Positions 36,226-45,694 of a stretch of DNA of 64,000 bases are shown here, piece after piece; position 1 is the first letter of the stretch; every line of letters starts with the position of its first letter. The notes under the pieces are model-generated. The model was not told the DNA's origin. It did not search any database and saw nothing but the letters and a program-made list of their open reading frames with translations. Origin of the DNA: Synergistetes bacterium HGW-Synergistetes-1. GTDB lineage: Bacteria; Synergistota; Synergistia; Synergistales; Synergistaceae. Where the stretch lies: positions 232,786 through 296,785 of the forward strand of contig PGXO01000005.1 of the NCBI GenBank assembly GCA_002839185.1, in the 5' to 3' direction. A program made the translations under genes and the position numbers.

Positions 36226-36259
36226 ATAAACGCACCTGCTCTTTCTTGAATATAGATGT

Positions 36260-36880
36260 TCAGTTTTCTTTATAAAGTAATTCTTTCTTGAATGCGTTGC
36301 ATATAAAATCTGTGCACTTTGTAATGTCATCTGTGACAATTTCGTTGAGCACCAATATAAACAGACCATAAAAGACCGAAGTTATAGCTGAAGAAACTTC
36401 ATCAGCCTCAATATCCTGCCTAATGATACCCTCCTGTCGGGACCTCAGCAGAATATCGTTTATCATCTTCTTTTCCCTTGTTATCTGGTCTTTCAGAAGA
36501 GAAAATACATTTGACCTGACATCCTCCGGCCATTCAAAACGCCTTAGCATGATGGCATTGATCTTCATAAATTTGTCGTTTCTGCTGGGCAGCACAAGTT
36601 TTTTCTTGTAGTAGTCACGAAGTTCTGCCAATGTTTTTGGTTCACCGAATTTTTCTGCAAACTCCATTTCAGAATCAAGGAATATCTCTCCAATAAGCTT
36701 GGAAAGTAAGTCGCTCTTATTTTTAAAATGCCAGTAAAGAGCGCCTTTTGTCATTCCGACCCGTTCTGCTATCTCACTCAATGTAACATCTGAAAAACTT
36801 TTTTCAGAAAAAACATCAAGGGCCGATTCAAGAAGCTTGCTTCGTGTTTTTATGGAGTCTTCTTTGGTATTTCTTGGCAA
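36260..36880 (-). CDS. acrR: TetR/AcrR-family transcriptional repressor
   Basis: 206 residues. HTH at about 12-58: KLLESALDVFSEKSFSDVTL, SEIAERVGMTKGALYWHFKN, KSDLLSKLIGE, very close to AcrR/TtgR-type regulators of RND pumps. The C-terminal ligand domain is variable. The TTG start at 36880 is the only one giving the full HTH. The gene heads the regulator-adaptor-pump-channel operon instead of being divergent as in E. coli, so it should autoregulate the whole unit through the palindrome upstream. Confidence 0.92.
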   Translation of the reverse strand: MPRNTKEDSIKTRSKLLESALDVFSEKSFSDVTLSEIAERVGMTKGALYWHFKNKSDLLSKLIGEIFLDSEMEFAEKFGEPKTLAELRDYYKKKLVLPSRNDKFMKINAIMLRRFEWPEDVRSNVFSLLKDQITREKKMINDILLRSRQEGIIRQDIEADEVSSAITSVFYGLFILVLNEIVTDDITKCTDFICNAFKKELLYKEN

Positions 36881-36919
36881 TCAACCACATCCAGACATAA
36901 AAAAATAGCATAGCGAATT

Positions 36920-36941
36920 ATACATACGCTGAAGTATGTAT
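36920..36941. promoter_or_regulatory. Candidate AcrR-type operator
   Basis: Perfect 8-bp inverted repeat ATACATAC/GTATGTAT separated by 6 nt, 40 nt upstream of the TetR start. The half-site TACATAC/GTATGTA is the same as in the E. coli acrAB operator, where the central spacing is larger. A repressor site for the adjacent TetR protein is likely. Confidence 0.75.
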
Positions 36942-37000
36942 GTCAACACAAATCAAAATTTATATCGTAATTATATCGTCTGTATTGTAACGGAAAAGTA

Positions 37001-37885
37001 TCAGGCTTTACTGCTGTCGAGCCTGCGCCTGCTTTTGAAAATTGCATCTGCAGAATAGACAGCCAGAGCTGTCCAGATAAAAATAAATGTAGTTATCCTG
37101 GACATCCGGATAGGTTCGTTGTATACAAAGACACCAAGCACGAAACTGAGTGTCGGCGAAACATATTGGACGAAGCCTATCGTCGTCAGAGGAACCCGTG
37201 CTGCACCATAAGCGAAAAGTATGAGAGGAATGGAAGTTAGTATCCCTGTACCTGCAAGCAGAATGTTCGTCAGACCGTCATAAGGAAAAGATGCAGTTCC
37301 CTCTTTCTGGAGAAACATGAGAAATGCCAGCGCGATCGGAGATACTGTGAGGGTCTCAATGAAAAGGGCTATATCCGGTTTGGCCTTGATTGCCTTTTTG
37401 AGCACTCCGTATGATCCAAAGGAGAGAGCCAGACCTATAGAGACAAGAGGTATGGAGCCAACAGAGATCAGTTCGAGACTTACTCCGAGAACCGCAAGGC
37501 AAAGTGCCACGGTCTGTATTTTGTTAAGCTTTTCCTTAAAAAACATCATACCGAAAAACATACTTACAAGAGGATTAATAAAGTATCCCAGGCTTGTCTC
37601 CAGAATCCTGCCGTGGTTGACAGCCCATATATAGAGACCCCAGTTGAAAGAGATGAGGAATCCCCCGCCGGCAAGCCAGAATACATCACTTCTTCTCTCT
37701 TTCAGCATACCCAGGAGGATCGTTCGATTTTTGTGCGCGAACATAAGAATGAAAGTAAACAGTGCAGACCATATGACCCGGTGGCCCAATATTTCAAAAG
37801 ATGAGACCGCCTCCAGTGCTTTCCAGTAGACCGGCATTGCTCCCCAGATAAAATATGCAAAAAAAAGAGCTGCTATCCCTTTCAT
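37001..37885 (-). CDS. rarD: RarD-type EamA transporter
   Basis: About 294 residues with ten predicted TM helices. Family-typical N-terminus GIAALFFAYFIWGAMPVYWK, and GHRVIWSALFTFILMF; WAVNHGRILETSLGYFINPL and GFVQYVSPTLSFVLGVF (a RarD signature) confirm the subfamily. A drug/metabolite-superfamily permease; E. coli RarD is linked with chloramphenicol sensitivity but the natural substrate is unclear. Start ATG 37885 follows AGGTGG at 8 nt; ATG 37909 is the longer option. Monocistronic. Confidence 0.92.
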   Translation of the reverse strand: MKGIAALFFAYFIWGAMPVYWKALEAVSSFEILGHRVIWSALFTFILMFAHKNRTILLGMLKERRSDVFWLAGGGFLISFNWGLYIWAVNHGRILETSLGYFINPLVSMFFGMMFFKEKLNKIQTVALCLAVLGVSLELISVGSIPLVSIGLALSFGSYGVLKKAIKAKPDIALFIETLTVSPIALAFLMFLQKEGTASFPYDGLTNILLAGTGILTSIPLILFAYGAARVPLTTIGFVQYVSPTLSFVLGVFVYNEPIRMSRITTFIFIWTALAVYSADAIFKSRRRLDSSKA

Positions 37886-38032
37886 ATTCTGGTCCACCTG
37901 ATTCAGCATCCCCTGTCATCATTTAAGAAGAAAAGCCTTCCGACTGCACAATTGTACACTATATCCCTGATTTGTGATAAACTAAGCCATTATTCATCTA
38001 GTGCTTTCTAAAGATGGAAGGAAGTATCCGAT

Positions 38033-39223
38033 ATGTCTGATAATTCAAGACTATCTGCTCTGGGAGCCCAGCTTCTGGCTGAAGCAGAGAACATCTCAGA
38101 GGAAATGCGGGATTGGAGAAGGGATTTCCATCAGTTCCCCGAACTTGCGTTTGAAGAAAATATTACTGCCTCCAAAATAACAAGGGTGCTCGATTCTATC
38201 GAGGGTATGGAGGTCATCTCAGGTTTTGCAATTCCAACATCCGTTATCGGGATCCTGGGGAAAGACCTTCCGGGGCCTGCCATCCTTCTGCGCTCTTGTA
38301 TGGATGCACTTGCTGTTGAAGAAGAGACCGGACTTTCCTTCTCTTCGTGCATGCCCGGCCTCATGCATGCCTGCGGACACGATGCCCATATGGCTTCCCT
38401 GCTTGGAGCAGCCAAAGTACTCTCCCTTCATATAGATGAATTAAAAAGAAAAGTTGTATTCCTTTTCCAGCCTGCAGGAGAGGGTAAGGGCGGAGCTAGG
38501 ATACTTGTAGAAAACAGATTTCTAGAAACTTTCAACATAGGGAACGCAGCTTCTCTGCATTGGTGGTCAGAAATTCCATATGGGGAACTTTTCCTGCGCA
38601 AAGGAGTGCTGACAGCGCTGTCAGACAGGATACATATTGACATCCGAGGTACTGCCGGGCACGCTGCAGAACCTCATATGGCTATCGATCCAATAACGAT
38701 CGCGTCTCACATAGTGATAGCGATACAGACGATGCTTACAAGAGAGATAGACCCAAGAGATCCGATAGTCGTATCTTTCGGACAGATCGAGGCAGGTTAC
38801 GCTTATAATGTAATACCGGAACAGGTCAACATATGGGGAACACTGCGCGCTTTCAACCCAAAAACAAGGGATTTCGTCCAAAGTAGAATTGAAACTGTTG
38901 CGCCCGCAATTGCCAAAGCATTCAGAGGCCTTGCTTCAGTAGAATACACCAGGAATTACAGTCAGGTGGAAAATGACTCTGAAATGGTAGACAAGGTTGT
39001 AAATGTTGGTATTCCTTTCTTTGGTGAGGATGGCATTAAAATGTTGGAACGGCCGTTGCTCTCCGGAGAGGATTTTTCCTTCTTCAGTTCATGTGTCCCA
39101 TCTGTCTTTATGCTTATGGGCACCGGGCTGGAATACGGTCTTCACCATCCCAGATATGACATCCCTGAGAGCATGCTGCCTTTTTCTGCTGCATGGGAAT
39201 CATACATGGCATTGACGCTTTAA
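38033..39223 (+). CDS. M20-family amidohydrolase (N-acyl-amino-acid / hippurate hydrolase-like)
   Basis: 396 residues. M20D motifs: WRRDFHQFPELAFEE, LLRSCMDALAVEEETG (metal Asp; the usual RADMDALP reads RSCMDALA), MHACGHDAHMASLLGAA (metal His), LFQPAGEGKGGARILVE (catalytic Glu region), GTAGHAAEPHMAIDPI dimerisation loop, LLSGEDFSFFSS near the end. Such enzymes deacylate N-acyl amino acids or cleave aminoacyl amides. First gene of a four-gene operon with an acyl-CoA ligase, citC and citX, so the released acid could be activated by the neighbour. Confidence 0.92.
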   Translation: MSDNSRLSALGAQLLAEAENISEEMRDWRRDFHQFPELAFEENITASKITRVLDSIEGMEVISGFAIPTSVIGILGKDLPGPAILLRSCMDALAVEEETGLSFSSCMPGLMHACGHDAHMASLLGAAKVLSLHIDELKRKVVFLFQPAGEGKGGARILVENRFLETFNIGNAASLHWWSEIPYGELFLRKGVLTALSDRIHIDIRGTAGHAAEPHMAIDPITIASHIVIAIQTMLTREIDPRDPIVVSFGQIEAGYAYNVIPEQVNIWGTLRAFNPKTRDFVQSRIETVAPAIAKAFRGLASVEYTRNYSQVENDSEMVDKVVNVGIPFFGEDGIKMLERPLLSGEDFSFFSSCVPSVFMLMGTGLEYGLHHPRYDIPESMLPFSAAWESYMALTL

Positions 39224-39241
39224 TAGAGTGGAGGGGAAGCA

Positions 39242-40717
39242 TTGGCTCCCAGACTTGAAGATATCATAATATCAAACCTTGAATCACTTCGGACAGAACC
39301 ATTTATATGGTGGCAGAAAACATGGTGGTCAGGCGGCGCGTTTCTTGAACTGACAGAAGAATGCGAGAAAGGCTTCCGTTCAAGCGGCTTCAAGGCCGGA
39401 CAAAGAATGGCTTTCCTTCTTCCCAACAGCCCAATACTGCTCGCATCAATGATAGCCATATGGAAGCTTGGAGGAACTGTAGTACCAATAGATCCCAGAA
39501 GCGGTTATGTTTCTCTGATAAAACAGCTGAAGCACGCAGATGTATTCGCCTCTATAACTTACAGGGGTTCATCAAGCATAGTCCCGCTTATCTCTGAGGA
39601 GGGCATACCCTGTGCCGTCACTTCTTTGGATGCCCCTGTAGAAAGCATTGCAGGAAGAACGTCCGATGAAGAATCGACAGATACTGCCGTAATTTTTTAC
39701 ACTTCCGGCACTACAGGCGAACCGAAGGCTGTCCCTTTGACTCATGCCAACCTTTATGCCAGCATCAACGCATGTGTGGATCATATTGGCAAACTGACGG
39801 ATGATGACGTTTTTCTTAATGCTCTGCCTAATTTCAACGCATTCGGATTTGTCTGCGGTTCCCTGATCCCTCTTGTCAAGGGCACATGTCAGGTCGTCCT
39901 TCCCACCTTCATGCCTCCTGAAGCTGCAATGGACGCTATGAGAAATGCCTCTGTAACTATCGTGCCCGCAGTTCCGACTATTATTTCGCTTCTGCTGGGA
40001 ACTGTTGCAAGGGGAATTACACCTCCAAAAAGCCTCAGATACATACTCTCCGGAGGCGACAGGCTTCCTCTGGATTTTGATAAAAGATCCCAGGAGTATC
40101 TCGGCGTTCCTGTTATAGAAGGATACGGACTCACTGAAGCAGCATCGGTCGTATCGATCGCCCCTGGGATAGAAAACAGAAAAGCGGGCAGTGTCGGCAC
40201 ACTTTTATCATGTGTCGAAGCTGAGATAAGAAATGATGAAGGAAAGGTCCTTCCAGCAGGTTCAGAAGGCCATCTTTGGATCAGGGGCGACAATGTGGCA
40301 AAATGCTACTACCGAAACCCTGAGCTTACTGCAAAGAGATTCGTGGACGGATGGTTCGACACCTGTGACATAGCCAGATTCGACAAAGATGGATATCTCT
40401 ACCTTGTAGGACGCAGGACAGAGGTGATCTTCGTCGGAGGCTTCAAAGTCTATGCACAGGAAGTAGAGAAAGTTCTGCTTGAACATCCCGCACTAGCTGA
40501 GGCGGCTGTCATAGGAGTGCCCCGCTCAATAAGCGGAGAGATAGTAAAAGCATTCGTTGTGCTGAAAAAGGATGAGAAGGTCACTTCAAAGGACCTTATC
40601 GAACACTGCAAGAAAAAACTTTCATACTATAAAGTTCCCAGAATAATCGATTTCCTCACCGAGATGCCAAGATCAAGCATCGGCGAAATTTTAAAAAGAA
40701 AACTTGAAAAGGACTAA
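39242..40717 (+). CDS. AMP-forming acyl-CoA synthetase family ligase
   Basis: 491 residues. ATP-binding P-loop-like motif IFYTSGTTGEPKAVPLTH, EGYGLTEAASVVS, the adenylate-binding WFDTCDIARFDKDGYLYLVG and hinge RRTEVIFVGGFKVYAQEVE, and the late Lys in PRSSIGEILKRKL. It activates a carboxylic acid to acyl-AMP then to a thioester. The TTG start at 39242 has GAGTGGAGGGGA upstream. It stands 18 nt after the amidohydrolase and 6 nt before citC. Long-chain versus short-chain specificity cannot be told. Confidence 0.9.
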   Translation: MAPRLEDIIISNLESLRTEPFIWWQKTWWSGGAFLELTEECEKGFRSSGFKAGQRMAFLLPNSPILLASMIAIWKLGGTVVPIDPRSGYVSLIKQLKHADVFASITYRGSSSIVPLISEEGIPCAVTSLDAPVESIAGRTSDEESTDTAVIFYTSGTTGEPKAVPLTHANLYASINACVDHIGKLTDDDVFLNALPNFNAFGFVCGSLIPLVKGTCQVVLPTFMPPEAAMDAMRNASVTIVPAVPTIISLLLGTVARGITPPKSLRYILSGGDRLPLDFDKRSQEYLGVPVIEGYGLTEAASVVSIAPGIENRKAGSVGTLLSCVEAEIRNDEGKVLPAGSEGHLWIRGDNVAKCYYRNPELTAKRFVDGWFDTCDIARFDKDGYLYLVGRRTEVIFVGGFKVYAQEVEKVLLEHPALAEAAVIGVPRSISGEIVKAFVVLKKDEKVTSKDLIEHCKKKLSYYKVPRIIDFLTEMPRSSIGEILKRKLEKD

Positions 40718-40723
40718 GACTAA

Positions 40724-41779
40724 ATGTTTGGCCTTCAGACCAGAACGATAAAAAATCTCAGCAAAAATGAAAAAAAACAGGTGGAACTTCTGCTTGAGAG
40801 AAACGGACTGACCTTTGAAGGCACACCTGACTGTACTGCTGTCGTAGAAAACCCCGATGAAAAGATAATCGCGACTGCAAGCATACAGGGCAAAGTGATA
40901 AAAATGGTGGCAGCAGACCCCGAATGGCAGGAAACCGGCCTATCCGGCATGGTGATATCTGACTTGCTGCGTTATGCCAGAGAAAACAACATATTCCACC
41001 TTTTCGTCTTCACTAAATGTGATATGGCAGATAAATTTGCATATCTGGGCTTCAGCGAACTGGCAAGGACTGAGACTGTTGTTCTGATGGAATCCGGACA
41101 ACCATCTTCTGACGATTACCGTAAGATCCTTCAGCAAAACAAAATATTTTCGGGTCAAGACAACATTGGGGCTGCTGTAATGAACTGCAACCCATTTACT
41201 TATGGGCACAGATATCTCATAGAGACCGCATGCAAAGAATGTGACGGCCTTTATCTCATAATCGTCCAGGAGGACCTCTCCCTCTTTCCTTTTAATGACA
41301 GGATGATGCTGGTAGAAGAGGGCACGAAAGATCTCAGGAATGTCAGGCTGATCCCCAGCGGGGACTACGCAGTATCAAGAGCCACGTTCCCCACTTACTT
41401 CCTGAAGGACAAATGTACGGCTTCTGTTGCAGGAACACAGGCTGAACTTGACGCGACCCTTTTTGCGAACCTTTTCGTCCCGGAACTCTCAATTGTAAAA
41501 CGTTTCGTTGGAACAGAACCATTTTGTCCGATCACAGCAAAGTACAACGAGATGATGAAGAAAGTCCTCCCGGCACGGGGTGTTGAAGTTGTCGAGATAG
41601 AAAGGCTGAACGACCCTACAGGAACAGCTGTGTCAGCTTCCAGGGTCAGAAAAGCCATCGTTGACAACGATTTTGAGGCGTTGAAGAAAATGCTCCCTCC
41701 TGTTACGCTGGATTACCTCTCTTCCGGGAGAGGAAGGTCTGTCGTTGAAAAACTGATCAATGAACACAAAAAAAACTGA
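40724..41779 (+). CDS. citC: [Citrate (pro-3S)-lyase] ligase
   Basis: 351 residues. CitC acetylates the thiol of the prosthetic group on the acyl-carrier subunit of citrate lyase, switching it on. An N-terminal GNAT-like half (KVIKMVAADPEWQETGLSG, VISDLLRYARENN, CDMADKFAYLGF) is followed by a nucleotidyltransferase half with AAVMNCNPFTYGHRYLIETA (T-x-GH motif), FPFNDRMMLVEEG and TGTAVSASRVRKAI. All are CitC-typical. Overlaps citX by 20 nt. No citDEF genes are in the window. Confidence 0.93.
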   Translation: MFGLQTRTIKNLSKNEKKQVELLLERNGLTFEGTPDCTAVVENPDEKIIATASIQGKVIKMVAADPEWQETGLSGMVISDLLRYARENNIFHLFVFTKCDMADKFAYLGFSELARTETVVLMESGQPSSDDYRKILQQNKIFSGQDNIGAAVMNCNPFTYGHRYLIETACKECDGLYLIIVQEDLSLFPFNDRMMLVEEGTKDLRNVRLIPSGDYAVSRATFPTYFLKDKCTASVAGTQAELDATLFANLFVPELSIVKRFVGTEPFCPITAKYNEMMKKVLPARGVEVVEIERLNDPTGTAVSASRVRKAIVDNDFEALKKMLPPVTLDYLSSGRGRSVVEKLINEHKKN

Positions 41780-42284
41780 CACTGACATTGAGGATATCCT
41801 TTCTGAAATACTTTCAGGAAGAGAAGATAGAGTAAGGACCAGGGACGCACACCTCTCTGCGAATGTATTTGCCTGTCAGATAACCCTTAACATTCCCGGA
41901 TATCCCAAACGCATCCCCAATGATGAAAGGGCTGTGGAAAGCTTCGGCAAGGCATTCATTGAAAAATGGACCTCCTGTCCTTTATGCGAAAAAAAGATCA
42001 CAAATGCAGCGGGAGTTTGCTGGGTGGGGTTTTTTGCAGGAGATCTCACTGCTGCAAAAAAAGCAAAGGAAATTGCTGTCAGTATAGAGGAAGGGATCCC
42101 TGAAGGACGCATCTTAGACATAGATATTATCGTGCAGATAAAAACTATCTCAAGATCAGACCTTGGACTTCCTCCCCGTACATGCCTGCTCTGCAGCAGA
42201 CCGGCAAAGGAGTGCGCGAGGGATCGCAGTCATTCTTATGAAGAACTTAGGACCTCAACAGAAAAACTTATAAAAAATATTTGA
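41760..42284 (+). CDS. citX: Apo-citrate lyase phosphoribosyl-dephospho-CoA transferase
   Basis: 174 residues. CitX moves the CitG product onto the acyl-carrier subunit. Key block: EEGIPEGRILDIDIIVQIKT, ISRSDLGLPPRTCLLCSRPA, KECARDRSHSYEEL, matching the GR..D.DV...SR..LG.P.R.CL.C...A..C.R...H signature. Residues 25-100 are divergent and include an unusual CPLCEKK pair not usual for the family. It lies last in the operon. Together with citC and the distant citG-like gene it gives a complete prosthetic-group set for a lyase encoded elsewhere. Confidence 0.9.
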   Translation: MNTKKTDTDIEDILSEILSGREDRVRTRDAHLSANVFACQITLNIPGYPKRIPNDERAVESFGKAFIEKWTSCPLCEKKITNAAGVCWVGFFAGDLTAAKKAKEIAVSIEEGIPEGRILDIDIIVQIKTISRSDLGLPPRTCLLCSRPAKECARDRSHSYEELRTSTEKLIKNI

Positions 42285-42521
42285 TATCTCCGCAATTTCC
42301 TGTCGAAAAAAAGTTATCCAACATGTAAATTTAATAAAGAGTATAAATCCACTTATGATTTATTCTCATCTTTAGTCGTATAGTTTTTGAGGATATGATA
42401 AACGCCGGATCAGTTCGATCAACATAAAAAAATGGAAGATCATTGACGTTTTTATCAACATAAATTGTGCAAAATAAACTATACTTTATATAATATTTGA
42501 ATACACTCAGGAGAGGATCAC

Positions 42522-43013
42522 ATGCTGAACCGTCCGGACTGGGACAGTTATTTTTTAATGATAGCAAAGGTAGTTGCCAGCAGAAGCACATGCATGCGAA
42601 GAAATGTCGGAGCTGTTCTTGTAAAGGACCAGCAAATACTCAGTACCGGATATAACGGAGCTCCCAAGGGAATAATACACTGTGAGGAAGCAGGATGTCT
42701 GAGGGAAAAGCTTGGCATCCCTTCAGGTGAAAGGCATGAGATCTGCCGCGGGTCCCATGCTGAGATAAACGCTATAGCACAGGCGGCATATGCAGGAGTA
42801 GCCACTGCGGGATGCTGGCTTTACTGTACACATGAACCCTGTGTCTACTGCACTAAAGCTCTTATAAACTGCGGATGCAGGCGCATTGTTTATATTCATC
42901 CATACCCTGACAGGATATCGAGGGAGATCATTTTGCAGTCGGGGATCGAAGCGGTATGCATACACGACGATGAACCGGTGAAGAATAATTTTTCAATAGG
43001 AGGAAATAAATAG
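42522..43013 (+). CDS. dCMP/cytidine deaminase (ComEB family)
   Basis: 163 residues. Zinc-deaminase motifs [15 protein letters not shown] (His and catalytic Glu) and [16 protein letters not shown] (two Cys), plus [22 protein letters not shown]-rich loop cysteines ([13 protein letters not shown]) resemble the additional site in dCMP deaminases. Converts dCMP to dUMP for thymidylate synthesis. AGGAGAGG precedes the ATG. The upstream gap 42285-42521 is AT-rich and holds a repeated ATCAACATAAA but no gene. The next gene starts at the base after its stop. Confidence 0.93.
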   Translation: MLNRPDWDSYFLMIAKVVASRSTCMRRNVGAVLVKDQQILSTGYNGAPKGIIHCEEAGCLREKLGIPSGERHEICRGSHAEINAIAQAAYAGVATAGCWLYCTHEPCVYCTKALINCGCRRIVYIHPYPDRISREIILQSGIEAVCIHDDEPVKNNFSIGGNK

Positions 43014-43577
43014 ATGTTTACACGCGAAGAATCGATCGAGTTCCTCATGGAACACAACAAGGAAGAGATGCACATCAAACATGCGTACGCTGTTGAAGCA
43101 GCAATGAAATGGTTTGCCCGGGAAAACGGCGAAGACGAAAACTACTGGGGCCTGATCGGACTTATGCACGATATTGACTGGGAGGAATTCCCCAGCACAG
43201 AAACCCACCCAATGAAGGGCGGGGAGATGCTCAGAAAAAAAGGCTACCCTGATGATTTCGTTCATGCTGTGCTCGCTCATGGGTGGGAATACTCCGGGAT
43301 AAAACCTGAAACACTATGCGAAAAATATCTTTACACAATAGATGAACTTACCGGATTCATAACAGCGGTAGCACTTGTACGTCCAAGCAAATCGCTCCAG
43401 GACCTGGAACTGAAATCAGTAAAGAAAAAATGGAAAGACAAGGCTTTCGCAAGGGGTGTAAACAGAGAAGTGATCGAGAAAGGATCAGAATTGCTGAACA
43501 TCCCGCTGGAAACGCTTATTGAACAGACCATCACGGCTTTAAGACCCGTAGAAAAAGAGATCGGGCTTGGTTCCTGA
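43014..43577 (+). CDS. HD-domain hydrolase
   Basis: 187 residues. Metal-binding HD in LIGLMHDIDWEEFP, upstream His in HIKHAYAVEAAMKWF, and later VLAHGWEYSG, the usual H...HD...D/H order. Typical of small HDIG proteins, whose substrates are phosphoesters or nucleotides; the dCMP deaminase directly upstream (abutting stop and start, AGGAGG within the upstream gene) suggests a nucleotide role, which is inference. Confidence 0.85.
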   Translation: MFTREESIEFLMEHNKEEMHIKHAYAVEAAMKWFARENGEDENYWGLIGLMHDIDWEEFPSTETHPMKGGEMLRKKGYPDDFVHAVLAHGWEYSGIKPETLCEKYLYTIDELTGFITAVALVRPSKSLQDLELKSVKKKWKDKAFARGVNREVIEKGSELLNIPLETLIEQTITALRPVEKEIGLGS

Positions 43578-43618
43578 AAAATAATAAGAAGTATAAATAT
43601 TCGGAGGGAGGATACAAA

Positions 43619-44257
43619 ATGTCAATTTCATTGGTACTTGCCGATGACCACCCGCTTACAAGAGAAGGCATGAAAGCATATCTGGCTAAAGAGACAGATT
43701 TTAATATCCTGGGAAGCTTCGCAGACGGAGAATCAGCATGGGCGGGGATTCAGCAACTCAGACCCCAGGTGGCCCTTCTTGACATCAGGATGCCGGGAAT
43801 AGACGGTGTGGCTCTCGCGCGAAAGATAAAGGAGGCATCCCTTCCCGTTGCATCTCTCATGCTCACTTCTTACGATGCACAGCAGTACGTTATGGCGTCA
43901 CTCAGAGCAGGTGCCAGGGGTTACGTTCTTAAAACCGCAAGTATGGAAACTCTTTCAAAGGCGATAAGGATAGTTGCGCGGGGAGGCTTCTATCTTGACA
44001 GCGAGGTGGCAAATGCTGTTGAGCAGGAAGGCGATTTCGTTCCTGAACCTGTCTCAGTAAGAGAAAGGGAAGTCCTTCTCCTCGCAGCACGTGGACTTTC
44101 AGGAAAAGAGATAGCAACACAGCTTTTCATAAGCGAAAGGACCGTTCAGACACACCTGGCCTCAATATACGACAAACTTGGAGCAAAAAATAAGACAGAA
44201 GCAATGCTGCTCTCTCTTAAATACGGCATAGTGACCCTGGAGGAACTGCTCGATTGA
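43619..44257 (+). CDS. NarL/FixJ-family response regulator
   Basis: 212 residues. Receiver domain with acidic pair D9-D10 and phospho-acceptor Asp55 in VALLDIRMPGIDG, then Thr/Ser and Lys positions (LMLTSYD; GYVLKTAS). C-terminal LuxR HTH: LSGKEIATQLFISERTVQTH, LASIYDKLGAKNKTEA. GGAGGGAGG start signal. Its stop overlaps the TTG of the histidine-kinase gene, so the pair is coupled. Target genes unknown. Confidence 0.95.
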   Translation: MSISLVLADDHPLTREGMKAYLAKETDFNILGSFADGESAWAGIQQLRPQVALLDIRMPGIDGVALARKIKEASLPVASLMLTSYDAQQYVMASLRAGARGYVLKTASMETLSKAIRIVARGGFYLDSEVANAVEQEGDFVPEPVSVREREVLLLAARGLSGKEIATQLFISERTVQTHLASIYDKLGAKNKTEAMLLSLKYGIVTLEELLD

Positions 44258-45639
44258 GGAGAAACCTTCTCCTTCAGCTGACTGTTGCAGTCTTTCTGCC
44301 CAGCCTGGGGGCATTCCTTCTGGCATGGATAGGTTTCTGCCAGTTTGAAAATACCATGGAAGGGGTAGCCGGCTCTTACGTGCAGAACCTTGCGAGGGGA
44401 GCTGCGGCAAGGCTTGAATCTTCCCAATGGGACTTGAGGACCGATGGTACCTGGCAACCAAATCAGTACAGGTCACGCATTCTAGGACTTGGAGAAATGA
44501 TGTCAGATGAGATGGCTGTCCCGGGCATGTTTGCTGTCTTCGACAGTGACGGAAATCTTATATACGGGACATCAGACGTCACGATCCTCTCTATCATATG
44601 GAACAAACCGATAGCCACTATGTCTCCCCAAAAAATCAGGGGACCTGACGGAAGATTTTACACCATAGCAGTCTACCCTATGCTTCAGAGAAATCTATTC
44701 GTTCTGGCCGCTGTATCCTGGGACAAACTGCTTGGACCAATGGTATCGCTTACTACTTTCTGGCCGTTTATTATGGGGATCCTTGGGTTGATCGGGATCT
44801 TCTCAGTCTACATAATGTGGCAGAAAGTGATAATGCCTCTTAAAGACCTCGAAGAAGAGGTCTCGATGCTCAGCTGGGGTGAAGAAGTCCCTCTGAAAAA
44901 CGCACCTGAAGCAGTTACAGAGCTTCAGAAACTCAGAGAAGCCCTTGTAGTCCTTGCAAACTCTGCAATAGACAAAGTACAGCTCTCACGAAGGTATGTT
45001 AATGACCTTGTAAAGGTGCAGGAGGAAGAGAGGGCAAGAATATCTCGTGAGATACATGACGGCCCCCTTCAGGACCTGACTGCCCTGATACAGAGGCTCA
45101 GGCTGCTTTCCCTCGACATTGATTCTCCAGTAGAAAGGGAGAAACAGCTTGAAGAGGCAAAAAGCGCAGCAATGGCAGGAGTCAAAGAGATGAGGGAACT
45201 ATGCAACAACCTTACCCCTCCCTGGCTTGACCTGGGAATAGTCCAGGCCCTTACTGAGCTTTCGGAGAGACAGAGTGCTCAGCTGAACATAAAGATACAC
45301 CTGGACCTTCAGGAGATCCCTGACCTTTCTGATGAAGCAACTCTTGCATTTTTCAGGGTAGCCCAGGAGGCTGTCAACAACTCAGCAAGACATGCCGACG
45401 CGGAGAATGTATCTATTTCACTCAAAAATACAGGCAAAATGATACTCCTTCAGATAGAGGACGACGGAAAAGGCTTTGAGGTCCTGGACAACTTCACTGA
45501 ACTTCGTGTTCAGGGACACAGGGGCCTTTCGAACATGCGCGAAAGAATGTCCATAGTAGGAGGTCACTTCAGCATTTTCTCAACTCCGGGAAAAGGTACC
45601 GTAATTCGTTGTGAACTGCCGCTAGTGACTGTACAATAA
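44254..45639 (+). CDS. NarX/DegS-type sensor histidine kinase
   Basis: 461 residues. TM helix at about 6-26 (LTVAVFLPSLGAFLLAWIGF), a ~130-residue extracytoplasmic sensor (MFAVFDSDGNLIYGTSDV), a second TM (LTTFWPFIMGILGLIGIFSV), a HAMP-like linker, then HisKA_3: EEERARISREIHDGPLQDLT with phospho-His at about residue 268. HATPase_c shows AQEAVNNSARHADA, IEDDGKGFEV and STPGKGTVI. The TTG start overlaps the regulator gene (TTGA). The signal is not evident. Confidence 0.95.
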   Translation: MRRNLLLQLTVAVFLPSLGAFLLAWIGFCQFENTMEGVAGSYVQNLARGAAARLESSQWDLRTDGTWQPNQYRSRILGLGEMMSDEMAVPGMFAVFDSDGNLIYGTSDVTILSIIWNKPIATMSPQKIRGPDGRFYTIAVYPMLQRNLFVLAAVSWDKLLGPMVSLTTFWPFIMGILGLIGIFSVYIMWQKVIMPLKDLEEEVSMLSWGEEVPLKNAPEAVTELQKLREALVVLANSAIDKVQLSRRYVNDLVKVQEEERARISREIHDGPLQDLTALIQRLRLLSLDIDSPVEREKQLEEAKSAAMAGVKEMRELCNNLTPPWLDLGIVQALTELSERQSAQLNIKIHLDLQEIPDLSDEATLAFFRVAQEAVNNSARHADAENVSISLKNTGKMILLQIEDDGKGFEVLDNFTELRVQGHRGLSNMRERMSIVGGHFSIFSTPGKGTVIRCELPLVTVQ

Positions 45640-45694
45640 ATCAGGATCTTTTACCAAAATGATCGAAAGGTGGGAGCCCATAAGGGCGAATAAC

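Noticed and set aside
34960..36369. Longer adaptor protein starting at 36369
   Set aside because: The extra N-terminus overlaps the TetR gene and lacks a ribosome-binding site; ATG 36225 gives the normal membrane-anchor start.
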